From assembly GCA_037178675.1 (NCBI GenBank), contig JAYMGJ010000187.1, forward strand, positions 33,489 through 97,488: a stretch of DNA of 64,000 nucleotides. Reading direction: 5' to 3'. The DNA is from Scleroderma bovista (lineage: Eukaryota > Basidiomycota > Agaricomycetes > Boletales > Sclerodermataceae). The translations under genes and the position numbers were made by a program. Each line of letters opens with the position of its first letter. Positions within the stretch are counted from its first letter, which is position 1. This document shows positions 22,618 to 33,497 of the stretch, in pieces. A model generated the notes under the pieces. It had not been told where the DNA came from. It saw nothing but the letters and a program-made list of their open reading frames with translations, and made no database searches.

Positions 22618-22791
22618 TGTTAAAAGTAATGTGACCAGACAGGGAATTGAACCCTAGACCTCCTAGGTCTATACCAGGTGCTCTAACCACTGAGCTATAT
22701 GGTGAAGGGTATATGGCTTACTTGGGGGGGTTAACCCAAGTACTAGCTTGAGAACTGGTGAGGTGAGGTGCTGAGATTACACCACTCAACA
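22618..22791. mobile_element. 174-bp TG..CA mini-LTR with embedded tRNA-like sequence, copy 1
   Basis: Starts TGTTAAAAGTAATGTG and ends CACCACTCAACA. It is flanked by the perfect 5-bp direct repeat GATGG (22613-22617 and 22792-22796). TG..CA ends with 5-bp duplications are the signature of LTR-retrotransposon integrase, so this is a solo LTR or a very small non-autonomous LTR element. A second copy lies at 38660-38831 with its own duplication. Confidence 0.9.
22633..22704 (-). other. tRNA-like cloverleaf inside the mini-LTR
   Basis: The 72-nt minus-strand sequence folds as a cloverleaf. Box A is TAGCTCAGTGG and box B is GGTTCAATTCC. The D stem (GCTC/GAGC), anticodon stem (CCTGG/CTAGG) and T stem (TAGGG/CCCTG) are all paired, and the variable loop has 5 nt. 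The acceptor stem is imperfect here, better in copy 2. The seven-base anticodon loop reads TATAGAC: U33 is replaced by A and the nominal anticodon would be UAG. I therefore read it as a captured or decayed tRNA and not a working gene. Confidence 0.75.
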
Positions 22792-23600
22792 GATGGAGGC
22801 CAGAGTTGGCTGGAGTTTAGGAGTTCAGGTGAACAGATGGATTAAGGAGAGCATAGTGGGTAGTACAGAGTGAAGAGTATCTTAGTTGAGATTTGATCTA
22901 AGAATCTACTAGGTTGGAGTTTGGTGGTTTATATAGTAAAGAGAACTAGAGGTGAGTATATACGGTGACAAGTAAACACCTTAGTTGGGACAAGGGATGG
23001 ATCAGAAACGGACAGGAAAATAAATCAGAGCGGGAGCAGACATGGGGAACTAGAGATACAGGGATGACAGAGGAAAAGCAGGGACAGTGAAGTAAAGGGA
23101 ACTAGGTCAGAAGAGGACAGGTAAGATCAGAGGTGAACTTAACTAATGTTAAGGCTGGAGCAATGTCCAGGACTGGGAGAAGTGGGACCAGAGGAAGTGC
23201 ATGACCAGAGGAAGTGCAAGAGTGGAGGGAGTGCACAAGTAGAGGGAGTGTGCAGGTGGAGGAAGGGCAAAGTAGCTGGAGGAAGGTCTGGAGTTGGACA
23301 TGGAAATGTCCTAAGTCATTGGTGGACCTGACAGAGGAAGTGGAGCAGAAGCAGGAGCAGAACTGAGCCAGAGTTGGATATACCATCTGGAGTTGGGCTA
23401 CATTGTGGACAAGGCTAAGGGAGTGGCCAGACTGAAACTGGTTAGTCCTGAGGTGGAGATGGACATAGTGACCGGAGTTGAGCTGGAGTGCAGCTATGGG
23501 GCTGGAGATGGCTGGACTAGATCTGGAGTTGCATCTATGCCTAAGGAGAGGTCAGGTGGGTCAGGGTTAGACTGGAGTTGCTACTGGGAAAAGTAATATG

Positions 23601-24689
23601 AAAAGTACGCCTGCCATGGAGGTCACTGCCACCACCCACTCTGATGCTCCACTTAACACCAAAGATGATGGTCTCCTTAGGCTGTGAATATATTCTGACA
23701 ATGACATATTTAATATTTATATTCAGGGAAACATCCTGGAGGTACTGAGAAGAGTGCTCCTTCAATGGATGTGACAGCCATGGATCCTCCCTCCACTGCA
23801 GCTCAAAAAAGTTGGAAGAAAAATGGCAAGGGTGTGTCTTATTCCATCACCAACATATTTATTCTTACATATCTGATATATATTCAGCCAAAAACTCTGA
23901 AGTCATCAAACAGAGCAGTCAGTCAATTCAAGTGCCAACTGCAGGTCATTCAGCTGCTGTTGCTATTCCACAAGGTATGCATTATGGCAATCCCAGTAAA
24001 ATTACTCACACAACCTGAAATAAAATGCAAAACATAAATCACTACAGGATGAATCCAATGAAGGGGCAAAAGGTGTCATGAGGCGGCAGTTGGTCCAGCC
24101 CAAGAGACTTCCATCCAGGCTGGAGGACTATGATGATGCCCACCTATGAAAGAAGTGCTGAGAATAGATTCCTCATATATGGATTGTAAATGTATATAAA
24201 TCTGTATATGTGGATATAGGATCATCATCACCAGGTGGCCATCAGTACAGGGTATGATCGCAGTATGCGAAATATGACAACCAGTATCATAACTGTGGTA
24301 AGAATCATAACCGCAGTGAATGTAAGGTGAATATGAAAACCACAGTCATGATCAAACATGCGGTGTCCATCACATTTACCTTTAAACTCACAATGCTAGT
24401 GAATGTCATCTCACACACTGAACATTGTTCTTTCAAGTATTTGATACTAGCAGACAAGTGAATGTAATTACAACATTGACAGGTATAAATCTTCTAAATG
24501 ATCCATGGCACTCTGTGTGCCCTCCATCTCACCCTTATCCATGTGCTCCAACTTATCTATCATCTCAGCATAATGTACCTGCAAGGCCATCAGCCTTCTC
24601 CACTCCCTAGTTTCCTCCACCAACTTGTCCACATACTGCTGGTACATTGTGATAAGGGGTTTGTTGTACAAGTTGTCCAGGTAGATGGT
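23601..24689. other. Decayed small-exon region, no recognised gene
   Basis: Short open stretches bounded by intron-like words occur on the plus strand (about 23730-24060). A Glu/Met-rich minus-strand stretch lies at 24468-24671 (MYQQYVDKLVEETREWRR, possibly coiled-coil). None has a recognised family or a complete gene structure. Confidence 0.3.
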
Positions 24690-24924
24690 TTTGCTGTCCT
24701 TGGGGTGAAAGTGATGTCACACACCAAATAGGTTTGGTACAGTGAACATGGAAGATAATGTCTATATTGAATGATCCTTATGCAAAGGATAAGCATGACA
24801 GACCCTCATCATAGCCATCTATCACACAAGAAGACTATCCTGATGCAAGAGATGAATGCCAATGCTGACAGTCATCCCTCACACAAGAACCACCAAGAAG
24901 CAGAAGAAACTGAAGGAATAATGT

Positions 24925-25843
24925 TGTCACTGTTAAGATAAACCACAGAGGAGCACTCTAGTGCCCAGTGTCAGAGACTAAATTGAGAGGATAGCTACAG
25001 GATACAGACCTAGTGCCCAGTGTCAGAGACTGAAGAGAAAAGACTCTGGGCACGAAAATTTCAACTATACAAACAAAGCAAACAAAGAGAAACAAAGGAA
25101 AACATAAGCCACTAATCATGTGATGATCCATGAAAGGAAGGAGCTGAAGTAATCAGTAAAAAAAGGCGTCCATAAGTACAACAAGAGTGCACAAACACTC
25201 AATACCAACAGTCACGACCATGTCCAGTTCCGGTCGCTTGCCTGGTTACTCCAGCTTCATCGCAGCTATACAGCTTGATCCTGGCCCTTGCGCTTCATCC
25301 CCGGTCCTGAACTAGGCTCATGCACATAGTATCTGTTAAGTCCGTACTCAACCCTATCCATCTCTCCAATCTGGTTTAGTTCCACTTACCACATTGTTCC
25401 TGCACCAGTTTTGTCGTCCCTGTATACTTCCAGTTCTCCATGTTCTGCTTTGAGCCTGACTCCCTGGTTATTTTCCTGTTCCTGTTTATTTTACTGACCT
25501 ATTCCTTTCACTCTCGTTCCCTTGTTCCGGTTTCTGGTTGTTTACGTGTCACCATATATACTCAGGTTATTTCTGTCTCTGTATATAAAGTCCTGTACTC
25601 AGTCCTTTATCTTTAGTATGAAATCAACTAAGTCACCCACTCCATATCTCTCATCCCTGCTCTCTCTCTTGCCTTGACTGGAATCCATGCAAGGGGTCAA
25701 CACTTGACTTCTGTTGTTGTACCCAATCAGTCTATTCCACCCCATGAGCAATTCCCGGCCTAGGCCAACCTCTGCCCCTCCCTTGTTTGAGATCTTAACC
25801 GAATTTCATCTGGACTTTGTCCAGAGTGGACCTGGATTTGACA
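24925..25843 (+). mobile_element. Solo LTR (~634 bp net) inserted in the dispersed repeat
   Basis: Starts TGTCACGACCATGTCC and ends GGATTTGACA, flanked by AATGT at 24920-24924 and 25844-25848. Subtracting the nested copia LTR and its duplication (285 bp) leaves 634 bp, close to the 639-bp LTR at 42218-42856, which begins TGTTACAACCATGTCC on its own strand. An ATATATACTCAGG/TATATAAAG promoter-like region lies near 25555-25590. The superfamily is not proven without an internal region; a Ty3-type LTR is plausible. Confidence 0.85.
24931..25210 (-). mobile_element. Copia-type solo LTR, copy A
   Basis: 280 bp. On the minus strand it starts TGTTGGTATTGAGTGTT and ends TTTATCTTAACA. It is flanked by the perfect 5-bp duplication GTCAC (24926-24930, 25211-25215), and is inserted only six bases inside the larger LTR. 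It contains two direct copies of TCTCTGACACTGGGCACTAG. Confidence 0.95.
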
Positions 25844-26582
25844 AATGTCCATTATGGTATGAGAAAGGAATGCACACTTCTGCAGTCCAACTCCCATACC
25901 AGAACAATAAAAAAAAGCCAAAGAATTGATGGAGAAATGAAGGAGAAAGAGAAGAAATGATTTTTAGCACCCAAATGTCATTTTTAGGTGCCCAGTGCCA
26001 GCATTCCGATATTTTGAATAGCTCCATCGTTTCTGAAGCTATCAGGCACGTGACTATAGCGTCAGAGAGCCTAGAATGTGGTCTATCTACCTGTCAAGTT
26101 CTGACGCAAATCCGTTCATTTCCCACGGAGATATTCCCCCCACAATCCAGATGTTCGCTTCATCGCTCACTATGGAGTCCATATTTTCTCTGGATCATTT
26201 CTCCGCTATTGCTGCAGATCTCCACTATGTCCTGCTCTTAGGACAGCCTCTCCCAGAGTTCCCGTGCACTGCCTGGCACATATCTTCCCAGCCTGCTCCC
26301 TCAGTCCCTCTCGTTCTTGGTCAGCGTGTTCTCCTTGTCAGTCCTGCGTCAAGGACATACTTTGGTCATCTTAGGTCTATTGTCAAGCTTGAGAAGTCTT
26401 CTCTGGTCGTCTCTGTGTCCCCTGAGCCCTCAGCCTATGGTCCCTTCCTCCCAGATACTTGCCATGTCCATCTTCCTCTGTCGTTTGTCTCACTTCCCTG
26501 GATGTGTCGAATTCAATACTCTATCCACTTGCCTACTTTCAGATGACATTCCCCAGCACCATGACAGTTATGCCCCCACCTT

Positions 26583-26750
26583 ATAGTGCTATTAGGAAGA
26601 AGAACCCTCTCTTGTTCTTTCCCAGAAGAGAGCTCATCAAGGGAGCCCATGGTTGTGCTTCAGCAGTGCTAATAGTGCTATTTGGAAGAAGAACCCTCTC
26701 TTGTTCTTTCCCAGAAGAGGGAGCCCTTGGTTGCACTTCAGTGGCGCTAG
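26583..26750. repeat. Tandem duplication of ~92 bp
   Basis: The block TTAGGAAGAAGAACCCTCTC...GAGAGCTCATC recurs directly as TTTGGAAGAAGAACCCTCTC...GAGGGAGCCC. It forms the tail of the dispersed repeat. Confidence 0.7.
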
Positions 26751-26842
26751 AACACATGCACTATACCTTAGTGTATGCTGACCCCCCCAAAACCTCTGGA
26801 CCCCTGGTACCCTTCTTGTGGCTGTTCTGTCTTGGATCAATC

Positions 26843-27121
26843 TGTTAAGATAATTCACAAAGGAGCACTCTAGTGCCCAGTGTCAGAGACTAAATTGAGA
26901 GGATAGCTACAGGATACAGACCTAGTGCCCAGTGTCAGAGACTGAAGAGAAGAGACTCTGGGCACAAAAAATTCAACTATACAAACAAAGCAAACAAAGA
27001 GAAACAAAGGAAAACACATGCCACAAATCATGTGATGATCCATGAAAGGAAGGAGCTGAAGTAATCACTAAAAAAGAGGTCCATAAGAACAACAAGAGTG
27101 CACAAACACTCAATACCAACA
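26843..27121 (-). mobile_element. Copia-type solo LTR, copy B
   Basis: 279 bp, nearly identical to copy A, flanked by the perfect duplication CAATC (26838-26842 and 27122-27126). Confidence 0.95.
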
Positions 27122-27126
27122 CAATC

Positions 27127-27720
27127 CCCCTATTTATCTCAGATCTTCCCCATTGTTGTCCCATCAAACTTCTTGGGCTGTGCATTACTCCATCCCTTTC
27201 ACATTTTTGGTATATCACTCAGCTGATGACTCACCCCCTTACCAATCAATCTTGTCATGCAGCTTACTCATTCCTTTACTCAGCAGCTTATTCATGCTCT
27301 CTATGCTTACTAATTCCTGCTTATCCCTTGCTTACTGATCGCTTACAAACCCTGTACAAAGCTCTTACCAATTCCTTACCAATCCTTGACAAATTCTGCT
27401 TACTCCCTTCTCTTTTTGTACTTTAATGCTGTGCCCCCCCATGTATTTAAACCACTGGGCTCAGCCCAGTGAAAAGAGACCCAATAGTACGAAATATCCC
27501 TCTCTCAGACTCTCTCAGTCAGTATCCCCTCAGCTCTTTGAGTCTTGTAGGCTTCAGTGAAGGTCTAAAGACTCTGATATTTAAGTTTTATTCATTCTAT
27601 TCAAGTCCAAGTATTTCTCTAGGCTCAAGCAGAGTCTAGTCTGTCGATTCTTCATCTCCTATTGCTTCTGAATGTCAGGAGCCCCCTTGCCCCTTTGCTG
27701 CACCAGTCTCTAGGTGTAGT
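27127..27720 (+). repeat. LTR/leader-like remnant
   Basis: Contains repeated CTTACCAAT words, a TATTTAAACC promoter-like site (27450) and TTTCTCTAGGCTCAAGCAGAG. The same order of landmarks occurs on the minus strand at 61300-60950 (TATATAAAGCAGCAGCC, CAATAAAGCG, TTTCTCTAGGCTGAAGCGCAG). It is probably the LTR and leader of one retrotransposon family. Ends were not found. Confidence 0.5.
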
Positions 27721-28177
27721 ATCACTACTTCAGTCCCAGTCAACCCAATCCCCACTTTGACACTTCCTAGGCTTTAGAAAGAGTCCAGACCCCTATCCCC
27801 TTCGTCTTCTAATACTCCTGTACCCCAGGAGTATCCTGCATCATCATCTGCATCACCCTGTTGGTGTAGATCTCCTTTCCCCCTCCTCAGCATATCCTCT
27901 CTGGACATCGCAGAGGTAAACCACCACTCGCACAATTTCATAGTCCTTTGTTGGTGTTGTGTTTGGGTTAATACTCCAACCCAAATCCACACTTTGACTC
28001 ACAGTGGGCTGCAATCTGGCAAGCTGTGCTTACTACTGATTGTGAATATCAATTTAGTAGATATACCAATGTACTTGTTGAAGTCGCACATGCACCCGGC
28101 GTAAACTGTCGATGAAGTGTGCACAAGACTGTGACCCATTTTAGTGTAAACTTAGTAATAGTCCTCTTTAGAGTAGA
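27721..28177. other. No gene recognised
   Basis: Pyrimidine-rich sequence downstream of the LTR-like remnant. A minus frame at 27774-27992 has no family features. Confidence 0.3.
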
Positions 28178-28363
28178 TGTTACATGTTACATGTCACACG
28201 TCACTGTCACACATCACACTATTTGTTGTATATAAACAGCATACATCACTTATATAATATAACAGCTCTTAACCAGCTACCACTACCATCTCTGGTTGTG
28301 CACTCCACCCAACAGGTGAGTTGGAGTAGCAGTTCCTCTACATATATAGGTATTGCTTCAACA
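28178..28363 (+). mobile_element. Probable LTR with primer-binding site
   Basis: 186 bp, TGTTACATG to TTCAACA, with TATATAAAC at 28228. It is followed directly by GGTTATGAGCC, the same 11 bases that follow the copia LTR at 31050 and, inverted, at 37233-37243. A shared primer-binding site supports the LTR call. Whether it belongs to the gag at 28999 is uncertain. Confidence 0.5.
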
Positions 28364-28998
28364 GGTTATGAGCCATGTGAGTGCACTGTGTGCAGCAATG
28401 CACCAGACAGTGCTCCAGCTCCCTGTGGCATCACTTTAACTAGCTTGACGCTGTGGAAGACAGTGAGCTCCTAGTTGAGCCCCTGCACAGCCACAGGCAA
28501 AGTTTGTCAACAACTTGTGCTGGCATGACCTAGTCATGAGTTAGCTGTTGACAGAAGTGCTTTCACTAGCACTCAGGTGTTTCTTCTTTTCTTGCTTGTC
28601 CATTGTTGCATCACTTCCTGTTATGGACCAACTTTTTATCTTATCTTATCTTAGTGTACAGCCTCCATCTTATCTACCTAGTCTAGACCTGTACCTCGTG
28701 CTGTACATGCTGCCACCCTTAACATCATTACATATAGCCTTAGCTCCACAGTGATGTCGTTGCATAGCCTTTACCTGCACGTAGCCTTGTGGGTAGCCTC
28801 ACATAGCCCTCGTGTATAGTAGTATATATACAGTGCAATCCAGCACCCAGAGGCTCCCCATTTGAGCTCATCTTGGGTCTTTGCTCTAGATACTCGCATC
28901 CTATTCCTTCTCAGAGTCTCGCATGTTAGGGTCCTTGGTGTTCTTTGCCTAGGGTCATCTCACTTCCTGACCCCATTGACACCCAACAGAATATCACC

Positions 28999-29503
28999 AT
29001 GTCCAGCGCTCTTGACAAGATGGTTCCTGTGTTCACTGGCTCCAACTGGCAGCAGTGGCACACCTCTATGCAGGCCTACCTCCAGGCACAAGGCCAATGG
29101 TACATCTACTCAATGACACAACCTGCTGATGGCCATGATGACCAAAAGGAGTGGGATAATAACACCAAAAGGGTGCTCAGTAATATCACCTTGCACCTTG
29201 CCCCCTTGATCCAGGTCGCCATCTCAAACCTCAACAGTGTTAAGGATGTCTGGGACCACCTCAAGAAGAACTTCAGCACTCCCAGTATCGGTTCCACCTA
29301 CGCTGAGCTTAGCAAGCTCCTCTCAACTACCATTCCTGCTGGCTCCCATCCTGCTCCAGCTATCACCAAAGTGCTTAGCCACTTTACTTACCTCAAAGAT
29401 GCTGGCTTTGAATTCCCTGCCCCCATGCAGGCAATGATCATTCTTTCCAGATGTTGCCAGACAAGATCAAGAACCTCAAGTACCTTCTGCATGCGTGCTG
29501 ATT
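28999..29503 (+). pseudogene. Copia family 1 gag (N-terminal part)
   Basis: From ATG 28999 (MSSALDKMVPVFTGSNWQQW) this has the UBN2-type gag fold common to Ty1/copia: WHTSMQAYLQAQ, then VKDVWDHLKKNF and AELSKLLSTTIPAG. The sequence then jumps into a region upstream of protease, so the C-terminal gag and zinc knuckle are deleted here; they survive in the minus-strand copy at 38832-39534. The leader at about 28820-28960 is homologous to 44780-44920 (minus). Confidence 0.75.
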
Positions 29504-30771
29504 GACACTGACAAACTCCCTTTACATGTGCACTTTATGCCATCACTGTATATAGCAAGTAGTCACTATAATATGTCATGTTGTATCTCAAGTAAAGCAT
29601 ATATCTGTTTGTATTCGAATGATGCACACTGTACTGGCTGTAAGGGAAAAATGGTCGATGATAGCGAACTATCTGGTGCTTTCTGGCTACTAGACTCTGG
29701 CACATCATGCCACTTCACCGGTGACATAGGCAATTTTGCCTCCTACAACGCGCTAAAGCGAGCACACTACACCAAAATGGCTAATGGTGTAGCACTAATT
29801 GCTGGTATTGGCACGGTATTACTCTGGTGCCTAGACGACAACTCTGGGGATGAGAAAGTAATAACCCTCACCCAAGTGCTCCATAGGCCAGGCACTACTG
29901 CACAGCTTATTTCTATGGGTGAAATGCTCCAGCGCAATTATAAGGTCACTGGTGATAAGCAAGGCATTAGCCTCACTCATAAGGCTGAACACCTATGGTT
30001 TGGGCCAGACCCAGAACACGATCGCAACATCATTTTCAGGATTAGATCTATCATGATAATTAGATCTAACTACATTGCCTCCGTGAGCAAAGTTGATTAC
30101 AACATTATGCACCGGAGATTTGGGCACCCCTCAAAGGAAGTACTTCGACATGCACAAAAACATATGCAGTACTTCCCGGAGATCCACTTTCCAACAAAGG
30201 ACTGTGTTTGCCCTGGATGTGCTCTTGGCAAAATGCCCAATTGAGCTTTCCCAGAGAATGAAAGACGTGCTTCCAAGCCTTTCGAGCTGGTGCACTCTGA
30301 TCTCAAATCCTTCCTGGTTGCGTTATACTGGAAGTTTATGTTGGTATTGAGTGTTTGTGCACTCTTGTTGTACTTATGGACGCCTTTTTACTGATTACTT
30401 CAGCTCCTTCCTTTCATGGATCATCACATGATTGGTGGCTTATGTTTTCCTTTGTTTCTCTTTGTTTGCTTTGTTTGCACAGTTGAAATTTTCGTGCCCA
30501 GAGTCTTTTCTCTTCAGTCTCTGACACTGGGCACTAGGTCTGTATCCTGTAGCTATCCTCTCAATTTAGTCTTTGACACTGGGCACTAGAGTGCCCATTT
30601 GTGGTTTATCTTAACAGTTTAAATATGTTATCACCTTCTACAATGATTACACCTCTCACGCCTGGACTATGCCCCTTCACTCCAAAGCTGCAGTGATTAT
30701 GGCTGCCAAAGATTTCCTTGAAATGGTGCACACCCAACATGATACACACGTCATTCGATGGATGTCCAATG
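29504..30771 (+). pseudogene. Copia family 1 pol: protease, pre-integrase, start of integrase
   Basis: An aspartic protease site FWLLDSGTSCHFTGD (about 29690) is followed by a GAG-pre-integrase domain (MHRRFGHPSKEVLRHAQK, CVCPGCALGK). The zinc-binding His and Cys residues are kept. The frame stops at 30242-30244 (KMPN, then TGA). Integrase text continues in another frame (KPFELVHSDLKSF), is interrupted by a solo LTR at 30339-30616, and resumes with YVITFYNDYTSHAWTMPL. It is cut at 30771 by a family 2 copia element. Reverse transcriptase and RNase H are absent. Confidence 0.8.
30339..30616 (+). mobile_element. Copia-type solo LTR, copy C
   Basis: 278 bp, TGTTGGTATTGAG to TATCTTAACA, with the perfect duplication GTTTA (30334-30338, 30617-30621), inserted in the family 1 integrase. 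Confidence 0.95.
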
Positions 30772-31060
30772 TGTTGATATTGAGTGTTTGAGCACTCTTG
30801 TGGTGTTATGTGGGGCATTTGCAGTGATTACTTCAGCTGTTTCCTTTGCAGGTTGGTCAGGTGATTTGTGGCTCTTGTGTTACATTGTTTTTCTGTGTTT
30901 GCTTTGTTTATATACTAAAAATTTTCGTGCCCAGAGTCTCTTCTCTTCAGTCTCTGACACTGGGCACAAGGTCTGTACTCTGTAGCTTCTCTCATAATTG
31001 AGTCTCTGATACTGGGCACAAGAGTGTTCCTCTGTGGTTTATCTTAACAGGTTATGAGCC
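30772..31060 (+). mobile_element. Copia family 2: 5' LTR (copy D) and primer-binding site
   Basis: The LTR is 30772-31049 (TGTTGATATTGAG to TATCTTAACA), followed by GGTTATGAGCC. The left flank is CAATG. The element's 3' LTR in this orientation is not intact, so the right-hand duplication cannot be found. Confidence 0.85.
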
Positions 31061-31219
31061 CTGCACTCCAGGAACTTTATGACTACGCTTTAGACCGCCC
31101 TCCTGCTCTTGTGCAACTTTTTACTCCTGCTACATCGATTTCCACTCTGTCTCTCTTTGTCCCACACCCAGAACTCGCTCTCCAGTCCTCCCATCGCATC
31201 CTCAGACCTTCCTGTCCTC

Positions 31220-33219
31220 ATGGCCGACGACTCTACCAGTTCTTCGACTCCTACCTTCGAGAAACTCTCCTCCTCCAACTACTCAACCTGGAAGGGGGAA
31301 ATGAAGGCCTTCCTGCGTACCAAAGGCCTCTGGACTATTGTCAGTGGTGCTGAGAAGTGCCCTGATGACTCCCATGCAGATCTCCAGGCCAAGTGGGACA
31401 TTAGGGCTGACAAGGCTGCAGGCCAGCTCTATCTTTCGCTTTCTGGTGAGCAAAGGACCCACATAGATGCTGTCCAGGATGACCCTGCGAGGATTTGGTC
31501 TACCCTTGAGTCCATCCATCTCCAACAGCACCCAGGAGCTCGCTTTAATGCCTGGGACGACTTCTTTTCGATCAGGAAGAAGCAGGACGAGTCCCTCACT
31601 TCTCTCATCGCTAAGATCGAAGATTCTATGTCCAAGATTCAGCAACTGCACCCTAAGGACCCTGCCAGCCCTTATACCATCAAAGACCTCGATAATGAGC
31701 TCATTTGCATGGCGATGGTGCGCTCTCTGGGTGATGAGTACTCCCACTTTGCCTCCTCTCTTCTGTTATTCCAGTCTTTGAAGAAAGAGAGGCTCAAGGA
31801 GGCATTCCTGTCAGAGGAATTACAGCGCAAGCGTCATCCTGAGTCCAATACTGGTTCTGAAGCTGTCCTGTTCGCCTCTGGCACCTCCTGCAAGTGTCCA
31901 CCTTCTGTATCCTGATCCTTCTGTGGATACTCGAACCACTGCGTCCACAAATGCCTGAATTTGGCTAAGGCTAAGTCTAACTACTTGTCCCAGAAGGGCA
32001 AACACTCCAAGAAGGGTAATGACTCTGATGCGTCCACTTTGTCTCAGCCACCTGCAGACTCATCCTCTGGCTCCCAGTCCGCTTCCCAGGCCATGCAGTT
32101 CGCTGGAAATGCAAGTCTTCATTCTCTTGATCCCTCCTCCCCTCTATACCCTCTCTCCAACTTGATGCTGACCTCCATTGGAATGCAGACACTGGGGCCA
32201 CTGCTCATATGACCCCCCATCGTCACTGGATCCGCAATTACACGTCTAAACGCATTCCTGTGAAGTTGGCAGACAACCAGCTCGTGTATTCAGCTGGGAT
32301 GGGGTCTGTAGTCTTTGAACCAGTTATTGGAGGGAGGAAACAGTGTCCTGTGGAGTTTACCAACATCTTGCATGTTCCTGACTTAAGGAATAATCTGCTC
32401 TCTGTGCTATATTTGTTTCGAAATAAAGGCTTTCTTGTCAGCATTGATTCGATGAAAATGGCATTTAAACGTCATCCTGGGCCTGTCCTATTTGTAGCCA
32501 ACGTAGGGAACAGCAACTCTGCTTTTCTTGAAGGTGAAACTGCCCCAATAGTCGAATTTGCGTCTGCAGCAACCACCATCCCTCTGGACCTCGACTTGTG
32601 GCATAGAAGGTTAGCTCACCACCATCTGGCTGATGTGAAGTCTCTTTTGCATCGCAACCTCGTCACTGGTATGGCCATAGACTCGAAAGAGGCTCCTGAT
32701 CCTATCTGTGAACCCTGCCTGGCTGGTAAGATGCATGCCAACCCCTTCCCTAGCTCTTCATGGCGCACCTCCAGACCTCTGGAACTCATCCATAGCGACG
32801 TCCACAATGTAGGCCACCTCTCCATGTCTGGGTATCAATACTGGATCACTTTCATCGACGACTACTCGAGATTTCGCTTTGTTATCCCTCTGAAGGCCAA
32901 GTCCCAAGCTTTTGAGGCCTTCAAGACATTCAAGGCCTTTGCTGAGAACCAGAGCGAGCGAAAGATCAAGATCCTGCGCGATGACAAGGGAGGGGAGTAT
33001 ATGAGCAATGCCTTCATCGATTTCACCACCCAATGCGGCATTCTTCGCCAGCATACTGTCAGGAATCGACCCCAGCAGAATGGAGTTGCAGAGCATGCTA
33101 ATAGGCTTCTATCCAAACGGATTACTGCAATGTTGGACGAGTCTGGCCCTGCCAAAGGTTTCTGAGGTGACTGTCTTGCCTCTCTATGTTGAAGTAATAC
33201 CTATATACGTAGAGGAACT
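31220..33219 (+). pseudogene. Copia family 2 gag-pol, copy 1 (truncated in integrase)
   Basis: Gag starts at 31220 (MADDSTSSSTPTFEKL) and contains WKGEMKAFLRTKGLW and YSHFASSLLLFQSL. The CCHC knuckle has lost its first Cys to a TGA at 31913-31915 (copy 2 has CTFCEYSNHCVHKC). A frameshift precedes the protease (copy 2: WNADTGATAHM). The frame from 32209 holds protease, pre-integrase (LWHRRLAHHHLADVK, PICEPCLAGK) and integrase core (ELIHSDVHN, WITFIDDYSRFRF, DDKGGEYMS, QQNGVAEHAN). After PAKGF a TGA precedes GDCLAS, where Trp is usual. Sequence is lost at 33219, where an inverted LTR begins. Confidence 0.85.
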
Positions 33220-33497
33220 TGTTCAAATAATCCACAAAAGAGCACTCTTGTGCCCAGTGTCAGAGACTTAATTATGAGGAGAGCTACAGATTACAGACCT
33301 TGTGCCCAGTGTCAGAGACTGAAGAGAAAGGACTCTGGGCACGAAAATTTCAACTACACAAACAAAGCAAACAAGGAAAAACAGTGTAACACAAAAGCCA
33401 CAAATCACCTGATCAACCTGGAAAGGAAACACCTCAAGTAATCACTGCAAATGCGCCACACAACACCACAAGAGTGCACAAACACTCAATATCAACA
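33220..33497 (-). mobile_element. Copia LTR, copy E (inverted)
   Basis: 278 bp in minus orientation. No matching 5-bp duplication flanks it (GAACT on the left, AAATG on the right). Its outer TGTTG end abuts the interior of a family 2 gag directly, which is not a normal retrotransposon layout. Confidence 0.9.

Larger units (their letters stand above)
22380..23600 (-). repeat. Degenerate LTR-like remnant
   Basis: Shares blocks with the ~635-bp LTR at 42218-42856: GGTGACAAGTAAACA and GGACAAGGGAT near 22970-23000, GGAGTTGGACATGG at 23288, and GACCGGAGTTGAGCTG near 23470. It is an older, rearranged copy with no recoverable ends. A tRNA-containing mini-LTR is inserted at 22618. Confidence 0.45.
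24690..26780 (+). repeat. Dispersed ~1.2-kb repeat, copy 1 (split by LTR insertions)
   Basis: The segments 24690-24924 and 25844-26780 match 62905-61810 on the minus strand, in the same order. In copy 2 the two segments are contiguous. Shared landmarks are GAAGCAGAAGAA, GCAGTCCAACTCCCATACC, GCATTCCGATATTTTGAATA and the stretch encoding IAADLHYVLLLGQPLPE. Two different frames look conserved between copies, so conservation is at DNA level and I do not call a protein. Confidence 0.75.

Noticed and set aside
22633..22704. Functional tRNA-Leu (UAG) gene
   Set aside because: U33 is replaced, the variable arm is too short for a leucine tRNA, and the sequence sits inside a mobile TG..CA element; copy 2 has lost loop bases.
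22618..22791. tRNA-derived SINE
   Set aside because: SINEs have the tRNA head at the 5' end, a simple-repeat tail and variable-length duplications. Here the tRNA is internal, ends are TG..CA and duplications are exactly 5 bp at both loci.
25957..26586. Protein-coding gene conserved between the two dispersed repeat copies
   Set aside because: More than one frame appears conserved equally, including frames with stops in one copy, so DNA-level similarity explains it.
33474..33497. Start codon of copia copy 2 at 33474
   Set aside because: The first codons lie within inverted LTR E; the open frame crosses the junction by chance.
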